Source: Spirochaetales bacterium Spiro_01
GTDB lineage: Bacteria > Spirochaetota > Spirochaetia > Sphaerochaetales > Sphaerochaetaceae
DNA length: 6,531 nucleotides
Assembly: GCA_001604265.1 (NCBI GenBank)
Contig: LVBC01000200.1
Span: forward strand, 1-6,531
Reading direction: 5' to 3'
Below, in pieces: positions 1 through 6,424 of this stretch. The first letter of the stretch is position 1, and each line of letters begins with the position of its first letter. The translations under genes were made by a program, and so were the position numbers. Under the pieces are notes generated by a model. The model saw only the letters and a program-made list of their open reading frames with translations, searched no databases and was not told the DNA's origin.

Positions 1-153
1 TATCTTAAGAACACTCGATTTATTCGACAAATATCGGTAAGAATGTTGTAATACTTAATCCATACTTAGAACATTTAACAATATTTTCAGGGGTTAAAGG
101 TATTAAAGGGTATAAATGTTATATAGATTTCATTTAAATCATGACACAAGATA
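1..153. other. AT-rich intergenic spacer with short repeats, no gene seen
   Basis: This stretch beyond the ssnA terminator is much richer in A+T than the coding DNA, and I see no convincing reading frame in it. It holds several short repeats: ATACTTA at 51-57 and 62-68 (11-bp period), TTAAAGG at 94-100 and 103-109 (9-bp period), an inverted pair AATGTT (42-47) and AACATT (70-75), and the palindrome ATTTAAAT (132-139). These could be part of a control region for a gene to the left of the window. I found no -35/-10 pair with good spacing on either strand, so I do not call a promoter. Confidence 0.5.
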
Positions 154-182
154 GGAAAAGGCTCCGAAATGGAGCCCTTCCC
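154..182 (-). terminator. Intrinsic terminator of the ygfK-ssnA operon
   Basis: Read on the minus strand, the RNA can fold into a hairpin about 17 nt after the ssnA stop. The core is a 6-bp GC-rich stem (GGCTCC at 176-171 with GGAGCC at 165-160) around a 5-nt loop. The stem extends outward through G-U and A-U pairs to about 12 bp (182 pairing with 154). Four U residues (159-156) follow the core stem directly, and the sequence after that is only moderately U-rich. The position just past the last gene of the operon supports a terminator role. Folding energy was not computed. Confidence 0.75.
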
Positions 183-198
183 TGTTCTGTCATTGTTC

Positions 199-1542
199 CT
201 ATGGTCTGATCCTGTCGACTGTATTCCAGACCCTCTGTGCGACCCTGGCAGCCTCGCTGTAGATCCTGTCGACATCGATTCCAGGGAACTCTCTCTCCTC
301 CATGACGACTCTTCCATCGACGAGCACTGTATCGACATTTCCGCTTGCCATGCCCCAGACGAAGTGGCCTGCGGCATTCTCCTTCTTCAGCGGTGTCGGG
401 TTGTGGTAGTTGAGAAGCACCAGGTCTGCGACATAGCCCTTCTCTATCCTTCCGAAGCGCCTGCCGTCACCGAAGCAGGATTCGACCAGCCTGTTGCCCC
501 TGTTCAGGGCCGTGACATAGTCGGCCGGCCAGAATGGCAGGTGCTCGTCCTTGTGCTTGAAGAAGGAGATCTTCAGCTCCTCGAACATGTTTCCACCACA
601 GCCATCCGTTCCTATGACGAGCTTGTCCACATCCGTGATCCTCCTGAGGTAGCCGACTCCGTTGTTCATGTTGGACCTGCCATTGTGGGCAAAGAAGCAC
701 TTGTACTGGTTTATTGTCCTTATCTCATCATCGTTTAGGTAGAGGCCGTGGACTATCAGAGTCCTGTCGGAGAGCAGCTCATGCTCCTCGAGGCGCTTCA
801 TGATGTCCTTTCCGTAGATGTGGTGAGAGTGGATCACATCGTACTTGTCCTCTGCACAGTGGAGGTGCATCCCCCTGCCTGTACTCCTGACAGCATCCCT
901 CATCAGATCGAGACCTGCATCGGGAATCGTGAATGGAGCGTGTCCTCCGATCATCGCCTCGCAGAGAACTCTCTCTCCACTCCTCTTCCTGGCATCGACC
1001 TCTTCTGCAAAGCGGATGTTCTCCTCGACACCCTCCTCGACCTCTCTCATGCCGCCGTTCCTGTCAGTGACCTCGTAGCAGGTCGCACCGCGGATGCCGA
1101 CCTCTTCCATGCCCCTTGCGATTGTCGAAAGCGAACCCTTTATGTAGTTGGGTGAAGCGTGGTGGTCTATGCAGGAGGTGGTCCCGGCCGCGATGGCATC
1201 CAGGGAGCAGATCAGAGATGAGTAGTAGCATGCCTCCTCATCCAGACCCCTGTCCAGTCTCCACCACCACTCCTTGAGGATCTGGATGAAGTCCGTCTGC
1301 GGACCTGCACTTATGAGCATGCCTCTTGCAAGGCCCGAGTAGTAGTGGTGATGAGAGCAGACATTTCCAGGGATGAGTATCCTGTTCCTGCCCTCTATGA
1401 CCTTGTCACAGCTGATGCGCGAGCCCGCATCCCTTCCGACAGCTGTTATCCTGTCGTCCTCGATAACTACATCTACACCCTCCATGATCTCGAATGGGGG
1501 CTCTGTCTGCATTGTTCTTACATTTCTGATACAGGTTGTCAT
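199..1542 (-). CDS. ssnA: SsnA-family amidohydrolase (putative aminohydrolase)
   Basis: A 447-residue cytosolic metal-dependent hydrolase of the amidohydrolase superfamily (TRZ/ATZ-like branch). Its length is close to E. coli SsnA (about 442 aa), and similarity to it as I remember that sequence runs end to end. Expected metal ligands are visible: CSHHHYYSG with His64 and His66, HLHCAED with His228 and Glu231, VHGLYL with His265, and IGTDG with Asp313. Family hallmarks include WWWRLDR, SCIDHHASP, SNMNN and the late SPTPL-like segment NPTPL. The substrate is not established; the gene travels with ygfK in purine-catabolism and selenium-dependent molybdenum hydroxylase clusters, so deamination or ring opening of a purine-derived compound is plausible but inferred. 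Two adjacent ATG codons (1545 and 1542) are possible starts. I chose 1542 because GGAGG (1551-1547) is only 1 nt from the first but 4 nt from the second. The gene follows ygfK by about 10 bases, suggesting translational coupling. Confidence 0.92.
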   Translation of the reverse strand: MTTCIRNVRTMQTEPPFEIMEGVDVVIEDDRITAVGRDAGSRISCDKVIEGRNRILIPGNVCSHHHYYSGLARGMLISAGPQTDFIQILKEWWWRLDRGLDEEACYYSSLICSLDAIAAGTTSCIDHHASPNYIKGSLSTIARGMEEVGIRGATCYEVTDRNGGMREVEEGVEENIRFAEEVDARKRSGERVLCEAMIGGHAPFTIPDAGLDLMRDAVRSTGRGMHLHCAEDKYDVIHSHHIYGKDIMKRLEEHELLSDRTLIVHGLYLNDDEIRTINQYKCFFAHNGRSNMNNGVGYLRRITDVDKLVIGTDGCGGNMFEELKISFFKHKDEHLPFWPADYVTALNRGNRLVESCFGDGRRFGRIEKGYVADLVLLNYHNPTPLKKENAAGHFVWGMASGNVDTVLVDGRVVMEEREFPGIDVDRIYSEAARVAQRVWNTVDRIRP

Positions 1543-1546
1543 CATT

Positions 1547-1551
1547 CCTCC
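1547..1551 (-). promoter_or_regulatory. Ribosome binding site of ssnA
   Basis: A perfect GGAGG on the minus strand lies in the short gap between the ygfK stop (TGA, 1555-1553) and the twin ATG codons of ssnA. Spacing is 1 nt to the ATG at 1545 and 4 nt to the ATG at 1542, which favours the second. Because it lies immediately after the ygfK stop codon, ribosomes ending ygfK could start ssnA directly. Confidence 0.75.
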
Positions 1552-1552
1552 A

Positions 1553-4500
1553 TCATTCGCCTACAGCGTTCAGAAGATATGGGTATGATACGAATACCTC
1601 GTTTATCATTGCGATTATCTCCTTCGGAGCATCCAGCTCGAGCACATAGCCCTTTACTGTGCCCTGGCTCACCTTGCCATCCAGTCGGAGCATGATGCTC
1701 TCTCCATCCACGAAGAAGCCGGAGTTCGTGCTGTTCTCGAAGTCGTCCATTCTCGAGAAGAGCGTGAACTTGCCAAGATATGGGCCACCATCGTGCGGAC
1801 AGAAGGTCTCGCAGTTGCCGCACTCATTGCAGTATGCATCGAGGTGCAGGATCTGGAATGGGTTCTCGAAGAAGCCGTAGGAGCGCATATCCAGAGCGAC
1901 ATTGGCCCTGTTGGGGCACACCTCGGTGCACTTGTTGCAGAGGTATGAGCACTCAATGCACCTTGAAGCCTCTCTCTTCGAAAGCTCGTCTCCAGAGACA
2001 GGCGAGAGGCCTGTGCAGATGTGGTGCTTCTTGCTTCTGAGCTCTCCGAAGAAGAGATCCTCTGCCCTTGAAAGCTCGTCCATGTCGTTCTTTGTAAGCT
2101 CCGGAAGCTCCTCTTCGGTATTGTCTTCGACCTCCTCGTTTATCGATGCGATGCACTCGTCCACTGCCTTCCTGGCAGAGGCCATGCACCTTACTACGGT
2201 CGAAGGACCCGAAGCCATGTCGCCCACTACATAGATTCCCCTGGACTCATCGGAAAGTGGATAGCCCTTTTCGTTGAGAGCAAGTCCGAGAGCGGAGAGT
2301 CTTTCGCTGTGCGGCAGCTCGCCGACTGCGGCGACAATGGCATCGCAGCTGATCGTCTCCACCTCTCCTGTCTCCACAGGTCTTCTTCTTCCAGAGGCAT
2401 CCGGCTCACCGAGTGCCATCTTCCTGAGTGTCAGCACGCCATCTGTGAGGTCGGAAGGATTTGCAAGGAAGATGAAGCTGATGCCATCCTCAAGTGCAAG
2501 TCTGTACTCCTCTCTATCCGCAGGCATCTCGTTGAGGCTTCTTCTGTAGATTACAGTTACTCTCTTTCCACTCTTTGCAAGGGCCCTTGCTGCATCCATT
2601 GCGGTGTTTCCGCCTCCGACTACAGCGACATTCTCACCCAGCTGCGGAGCATTTCCAGCCTTCAGAGCAGCAAGGTACTCGATTGCATCCATGGTCCTTC
2701 CGTTTCCGGAAATCTTCAGTCCTCTCTCCTTCTCTGCGCCGGTCGCATAGAAGAGGTAGTCGAAGCCCCTGGCCTTCAGCGAGTCGACTGTCGTCTCGAC
2801 AGCTGGAACACCGAAGTGGGCCTTTATGCCGTGCGAAAGGATGAAGTCGACATCCCTCTGGACTATCTCTTCCGGAATCCTGAACTCAGGTATCACCTGT
2901 CTTACGACGCCACCTGCAGTCTTCTCTCTCTCGAAGAGCGAGACATCAAAGCCGGCACGTGCAAGGAAGAGTGCAGAGGAAAGTCCTGCAGGGCCTGCAC
3001 CTATTACAGCTGCCCTGATATCCGTCGGCTCCTCAGGCCTCTTCCAGATAGTGGAAAGGTACTCCTCTCTTCCCTCCTCTGCGGCAAGTCGCTTTATCTC
3101 TCTTATCTGTATGGCACCCTCGTAATCCATCCTGGTGCAGTGAAGCTGGCACTGGTGGTCGCAGATCCAGCCTGTGATATTCGGAAGCGCATTCTTCTCG
3201 AGTATGACCGAGAGGGCCTGTGCCTTTTCTCCTGCACCCATCAGCTGGATGTACTCCGGAATATCCTGATGGATCGGACAGGCGGCAACGCATGGTGCCA
3301 CATAGCAGTCCACGAGAGGAAGCGGTGTTCCGGTCTTTGCCCTGTCTCTTCCTCTGAAATCCTTGTTCACGAGGTACTCGGGGTCCTTTGCCTTCTCTGA
3401 AAGCGCATCGAGCCTTTCCAGGTCTATCCGCTTCATATCCCAGGCATCGGATGCAGAGAGTATCTCTGCAAGCTGCTTCATCCTCAGATAGCCACCCGGC
3501 TTCAGAAGGTCCGTTGCAAGCGTTATAGGTCTTATGCCGGTCTCGAATATATCGCGGATCGTATGAGCGTTGGCTCCGCCCGAGTACGAGATCGGGAGAG
3601 TTCCATCGAACTCGTGGGAAAGCAGCCTTGCAACACTCGTGGAGATCGGGAGCAGCGTCCTTCCGGACATGTACATCTCGTCGCCGGGAAGCACTCCCTG
3701 GTCATTTACAGAGCCGAGCGTGTTGGTAAGCTTCACGCCGAAGACCTTCTTCTCGCCCTTTGCAAGTGCAATGAGCCTGGAGAGCATCGAGACTGCATCC
3801 TGATACTGCAGGTCCTTCGTGAAGGTCTCCCTCCTGAGTCCAATATAGCTGTAGCCGAGTCTGTCAAGTATTTCTCTGACAGCATCGTAGCCAAGGAGGG
3901 TCGGATTCAGCTTGACGAAGGTATCGAGGTGCTTTTCTGCAAGCATGTAGGAGCAGATGGCCTCGATCTCCTTTGGTGGACAGCCATGCATCGTCGAGAT
4001 CGTGACGTTCGGGCTTATGTGGGAGCTTATCCTGGGGAGCATGGCCTTCACCTTCTCCTCGAGTCCTTCGTACACAGTTCCTCTGAAAAGGCCCTCGTCC
4101 AGCATCTTCTCAAGCTCTCTCTTGTACTCTTCGAAGGATGGAACACCTGAGCAGTCCATCATCGAATCGATGTACCACTGCATCCTCTCCTGCTTTATGC
4201 CCTCGAGGTTGTAGCCGACCGACATGTTGAAGATGAAGGAGGGCGCTGTGAATTCACCCTTGTCCTGACAGCACTGGAGCATGTGGACTACCAGCCAGGC
4301 CTTCAGATACTCGTCGAAGGCCTTTGGAATCGTGTACTCGGTGGACCACTCTGCGTTGTAGCCTTCATCGCGGGCATCGATACATGGCTTTGCAATCTCC
4401 AATGTATCCATTATCTGCACTGTCTTGAGCTCGATGAACCTGGCGCCTACCAGATAGCTTGTTATTATGTTCTGTGCCAGCTGGGTATGGGGACCAGCGG

Positions 4501-4672
4501 CCGGGCCAAGTGGCATGCTGCAGTACTGCTCGAATACAGGGACGCTGTGCTCCCTTCGATCCTGATAGAACTCATCATAGCTGATACCGAAGATCGACTT
4601 CTGGTTCCTGAGCTCACCTACCACTCTCTCTACTAGGTTCCTGAAAGGAATTGGACGCATGATATCTGCCAT
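1553..4672 (-). CDS. ygfK: YgfK-family iron-sulfur flavoprotein reductase (putative selenate reductase subunit)
   Basis: A 1039-residue protein, close to E. coli YgfK (about 1032 aa) and recognisably similar throughout. Residues 1-440 resemble the dihydroorotate/dihydropyrimidine dehydrogenase FMN barrel, with NMSVGYNLEG, TMHGCPP (Cys231), VKLNPTLLG and a late ATDLLKPGGY. Residues 456-512 carry GltD-type cysteines (456, 461, 465; 504, 508, 512). Residues 553-845 form an FAD/NAD(P)H reductase: VIGAGPAGL at 556 for FAD, VVGGGNTAMD at 684 followed by RR at 710-711 for the pyridine nucleotide, and VVGDM at 815. The C-terminal part has two ferredoxin-like cysteine sets (905, 908, 912, 915, 919 and 948, 951, 954, 958). 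No membrane segment is seen. The electron path is probably NAD(P)H to FAD to Fe-S to FMN and substrate. The selenate reductase name is historical, and a role in anaerobic purine/urate breakdown is more likely from context. The frame is open upstream to 4813, but the start at 4672 has a good ribosome binding site and the family N-terminus. Confidence 0.93.
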   Translation of the reverse strand: MADIMRPIPFRNLVERVVGELRNQKSIFGISYDEFYQDRREHSVPVFEQYCSMPLGPAAGPHTQLAQNIITSYLVGARFIELKTVQIMDTLEIAKPCIDARDEGYNAEWSTEYTIPKAFDEYLKAWLVVHMLQCCQDKGEFTAPSFIFNMSVGYNLEGIKQERMQWYIDSMMDCSGVPSFEEYKRELEKMLDEGLFRGTVYEGLEEKVKAMLPRISSHISPNVTISTMHGCPPKEIEAICSYMLAEKHLDTFVKLNPTLLGYDAVREILDRLGYSYIGLRRETFTKDLQYQDAVSMLSRLIALAKGEKKVFGVKLTNTLGSVNDQGVLPGDEMYMSGRTLLPISTSVARLLSHEFDGTLPISYSGGANAHTIRDIFETGIRPITLATDLLKPGGYLRMKQLAEILSASDAWDMKRIDLERLDALSEKAKDPEYLVNKDFRGRDRAKTGTPLPLVDCYVAPCVAACPIHQDIPEYIQLMGAGEKAQALSVILEKNALPNITGWICDHQCQLHCTRMDYEGAIQIREIKRLAAEEGREEYLSTIWKRPEEPTDIRAAVIGAGPAGLSSALFLARAGFDVSLFEREKTAGGVVRQVIPEFRIPEEIVQRDVDFILSHGIKAHFGVPAVETTVDSLKARGFDYLFYATGAEKERGLKISGNGRTMDAIEYLAALKAGNAPQLGENVAVVGGGNTAMDAARALAKSGKRVTVIYRRSLNEMPADREEYRLALEDGISFIFLANPSDLTDGVLTLRKMALGEPDASGRRRPVETGEVETISCDAIVAAVGELPHSERLSALGLALNEKGYPLSDESRGIYVVGDMASGPSTVVRCMASARKAVDECIASINEEVEDNTEEELPELTKNDMDELSRAEDLFFGELRSKKHHICTGLSPVSGDELSKREASRCIECSYLCNKCTEVCPNRANVALDMRSYGFFENPFQILHLDAYCNECGNCETFCPHDGGPYLGKFTLFSRMDDFENSTNSGFFVDGESIMLRLDGKVSQGTVKGYVLELDAPKEIIAMINEVFVSYPYLLNAVGE

Positions 4673-4678
4673 AGTCTT

Positions 4679-4683
4679 CTCCC
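4679..4683 (-). promoter_or_regulatory. Ribosome binding site that fixes the ygfK start
   Basis: GGGAG on the minus strand stands 6 nt before the ATG at 4672. This and the MADIMRPIPF N-terminus typical of the family decide the start against the ATG at 4813. That upstream ATG would add 47 residues, lies above the likely promoter and inside the region between glyA and its terminator, and so would not be on the ygfK transcript. Confidence 0.75.
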
Positions 4684-4712
4684 GTTTGTGTGAAATGTTG
4701 TCTGTCAATTCA

Positions 4713-4741
4713 ATTATCGGACCGAAACAGTGAGAAGTCAA
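4713..4741 (-). promoter_or_regulatory. Sigma70-type promoter of ygfK-ssnA
   Basis: On the minus strand, a -35 box TTGACT (4741-4736) and a -10 box GATAAT (4718-4713) each match the consensus at five of six bases and are separated by exactly 17 bp. Transcription would start near 4706, leaving a leader of about 34 nt with the ribosome binding site. A small palindrome TCGGTCCGA (4725-4717) overlaps the spacer and the first bases of the -10 box and could be an operator, though it is short. The promoter lies directly after the glyA terminator, so ygfK-ssnA should be transcribed on its own. Confidence 0.75.
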
Positions 4742-4744
4742 AGG

Positions 4745-4764
4745 AAATTGCAACAAATTGCAAC
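4745..4764 (-). repeat. Perfect tandem 10-bp repeat upstream of the ygfK -35 box
   Basis: Two exact head-to-tail copies of AAATTGCAAC (plus strand; GTTGCAATTT on the transcribed strand) sit at 4745-4754 and 4755-4764. They end 3 bp from the -35 box, at roughly -39 to -58 from the predicted start. One copy per helical turn, abutting the promoter on its upstream side, is the usual layout of an activator binding site. An AT-rich UP element is an alternative. The binding protein is unknown. Confidence 0.6.
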
Positions 4765-4778
4765 AACACAGGAGAGGC

Positions 4779-4810
4779 AAAAAAATTGGGAACCTCACTG
4801 GAAGTTCCCA
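4779..4810 (-). terminator. Intrinsic terminator of glyA
   Basis: About 24 nt past the glyA stop, the minus strand has a 7-bp perfect stem, TGGGAAC (4810-4804) with GTTCCCA (4793-4787). Two further inner pairs can form across a mismatch. After two A residues comes an uninterrupted run of seven T (4785-4779). This is a textbook Rho-independent terminator, and it separates glyA from the ygfK-ssnA unit. Confidence 0.88.
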
Positions 4811-4833
4811 CATATATAGAATATAGAATCGGC

Positions 4834-6381
4834 CTACTCTGCGATTATGAACTCCTTCATCAGGAAGTCCAGATCCAGCTCGGGATAGAGAGGGAATGCA
4901 GAAAGGAGCGCATGGACCCTTCTTGAGGCCTCCTTCATTATCTCCTCTGGAGCGACGGCTCTGTTCCTGCTTGGCTGTCCGGCCTTCTCGCCCTTCGTCT
5001 TGATGGCAGGTCTTGCATTCTTCAGTACGAGTGCGAGGATGGATGCGATCTCCTTCATCTCTCTCTTACCCATTCCGAGAGTCGTGACTGCCGGAGTTCC
5101 GATCCTGAGTCCGGAGGTGTACCATGGGCCATTCTGGTCGAAGGGCAGCGAGTTGCGGTTCAGTGTGATGCCGCACTGCCTTACGAGGTACTCAGCCTGT
5201 CGGCCATTGAGACCGAATGGAGTGACATCGAGCAGCATCAGATGGTTGTCTGTTCCACCGGTAGCAACAGGGATTCCCTCTTCTATGCACGCCTCTGCAA
5301 GCGCCCTGGAGTTCTCCACTATCCTTCTTGCATACTCCCTGTAGCTCTCGGAGTGGGCCTCCTCGAGTGCGATGGCCTTTGCGGCCTCGACGTGGGGAAG
5401 AGGTCCTCCGATCACAAGTGGACAGCCCTTGTCGACGGAATCTGCGAATTCGTTCTTGCAGAGGATCATTCCACCTCTTGGACCGCGCAGTGTCTTGTGG
5501 GTCGTCGTCGTGACGACATCGGCCCAGAGTACCGGGTTGTACTCGTCAGTGAAGACACCACCTGCGACAAGACCTGAGAAGTGGGCCATATCTACCATGA
5601 AGACGGCACCTACCGAGTGTGCGATCTGGGCCATTCGACGGAAATCTATCTTCCTTGGATATGCCGAGTAGCCTGCAAGCAGTATGAGAGGTCTGACCCT
5701 CTCTGCCTGTCTCTGGATTTCGTCGTAGTCGAGAAGACCGGTCTCCCTGTCGACTGTATAGGAGTAGGAGTCGAAGAGCTGGGCCGAGATGTTGGCCCTG
5801 TAGCCGTGTGTGAGGTGACCACCGGAGTAGTAGTCGAGACCCATGAGGCGCTGGTCGTGGCAGAGATTCCTGATCTTCCTCCAGTCCTCGTCGCTCATGT
5901 TGGAGACATTCTTCACACCCATCTCCTCCAAAGCCGGTACCTCTACCTTCTTGGAGAGGATTGCCCAGTAGGCGCACAGGTTGGCATCTGCTCCGGAGTG
6001 AGGCTGGACGTAGGCGTGCTCTGCACCGAAGAGAGAACAGGCCAGTTCGCAGGCCTTTGCCTCAATTGCATCGACATTGTCGCAGCCTGCGTAGAAGCGG
6101 TGATACGGGAAGCCCTCTGCGTACTTGTCTGTAAGCAGGTTGCCCATCGCACCCTGGACCGATAGTGAGGAGAAGTTCTCACTTGCGATGAGCTTGAGGT
6201 AACCGATCCTCTGATCGGCAAGCTCCTGGACTATGTGGCTGGCAACGAAGGGAGAGACCCTTCTTATCATATCGAGAGAGCCAAGGTACATGGCCATCTG
6301 CGATGTGATCCTTCCATCCGTCTTCTGAAGATATCTTGATAGCAAATCCATGGCTACCGAGTATGATGCAAAAAGTGCCAT
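4834..6381 (-). CDS. glyA: Serine hydroxymethyltransferase (GlyA), long chlamydial/spirochaetal type
   Basis: A pyridoxal-phosphate enzyme of the cytosol that interconverts serine plus tetrahydrofolate with glycine plus 5,10-methylene-tetrahydrofolate. Motifs in order (515-residue form) are LIASEN at 64-69 with the proton-transfer Glu68, NLLTDKYAEG, VQPHSGADAN at 125-134, GGHLTHG at 187-193, VDMAHFSGLVAGG at 263-275, TTTTHKTLRGPRGG at 291-304 with the PLP lysine Lys296, and TGGTDNH at 374-380. It is about 100 residues longer than E. coli GlyA. Part of this is an insert of about 30 residues between ADAN and GGHLTHG, as I recall from Chlamydia SHMT (about 497 aa). The start is uncertain. No Shine-Dalgarno sequence precedes the ATG at 6381 or the one at 6351. 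I report the longer form, but MDLLSRYLQK from 6351 fits the remembered chlamydial N-terminus better. The gene ends in its own terminator. Confidence 0.95.
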   Translation of the reverse strand: MALFASYSVAMDLLSRYLQKTDGRITSQMAMYLGSLDMIRRVSPFVASHIVQELADQRIGYLKLIASENFSSLSVQGAMGNLLTDKYAEGFPYHRFYAGCDNVDAIEAKACELACSLFGAEHAYVQPHSGADANLCAYWAILSKKVEVPALEEMGVKNVSNMSDEDWRKIRNLCHDQRLMGLDYYSGGHLTHGYRANISAQLFDSYSYTVDRETGLLDYDEIQRQAERVRPLILLAGYSAYPRKIDFRRMAQIAHSVGAVFMVDMAHFSGLVAGGVFTDEYNPVLWADVVTTTTHKTLRGPRGGMILCKNEFADSVDKGCPLVIGGPLPHVEAAKAIALEEAHSESYREYARRIVENSRALAEACIEEGIPVATGGTDNHLMLLDVTPFGLNGRQAEYLVRQCGITLNRNSLPFDQNGPWYTSGLRIGTPAVTTLGMGKREMKEIASILALVLKNARPAIKTKGEKAGQPSRNRAVAPEEIMKEASRRVHALLSAFPLYPELDLDFLMKEFIIAE

Positions 6382-6424
6382 CGTTGCAAGTTGGACAGAG
6401 TCCTTTTCGCTATGCTAGACTGGA

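Noticed and set aside
2309..3400. Long plus-strand open frame (363 codons) antisense to ygfK, with similar ones at 169-738, 3563-4150 and 5581-6165
   Set aside because: They lie wholly or almost wholly opposite well-identified genes and have no recognisable motifs. They are explained by the rarity of TTA, CTA and TCA codons in the real genes, which leaves few stops on the other strand.
1553..4672. Possible selenoprotein in a selenium-linked cluster
   Set aside because: No in-frame TGA is found inside ygfK or ssnA, and both reach the family's usual length at their first stop. The selenium link in the family names refers to genomic context, not to selenocysteine in these proteins.
4673..4813. 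47-residue N-terminal extension of YgfK from the ATG at 4813
   Set aside because: It overlaps the glyA terminator, the tandem repeat and the ygfK promoter. The family N-terminus MADIMRPIPF begins at 4672 behind a proper ribosome binding site.
6393..6403. Small palindrome GGACAGAGTCC between glyA and the divergent gene as an operator
   Set aside because: Only 4-bp arms with a 3-base centre, with no clear promoter on either side. Such short palindromes are expected by chance.
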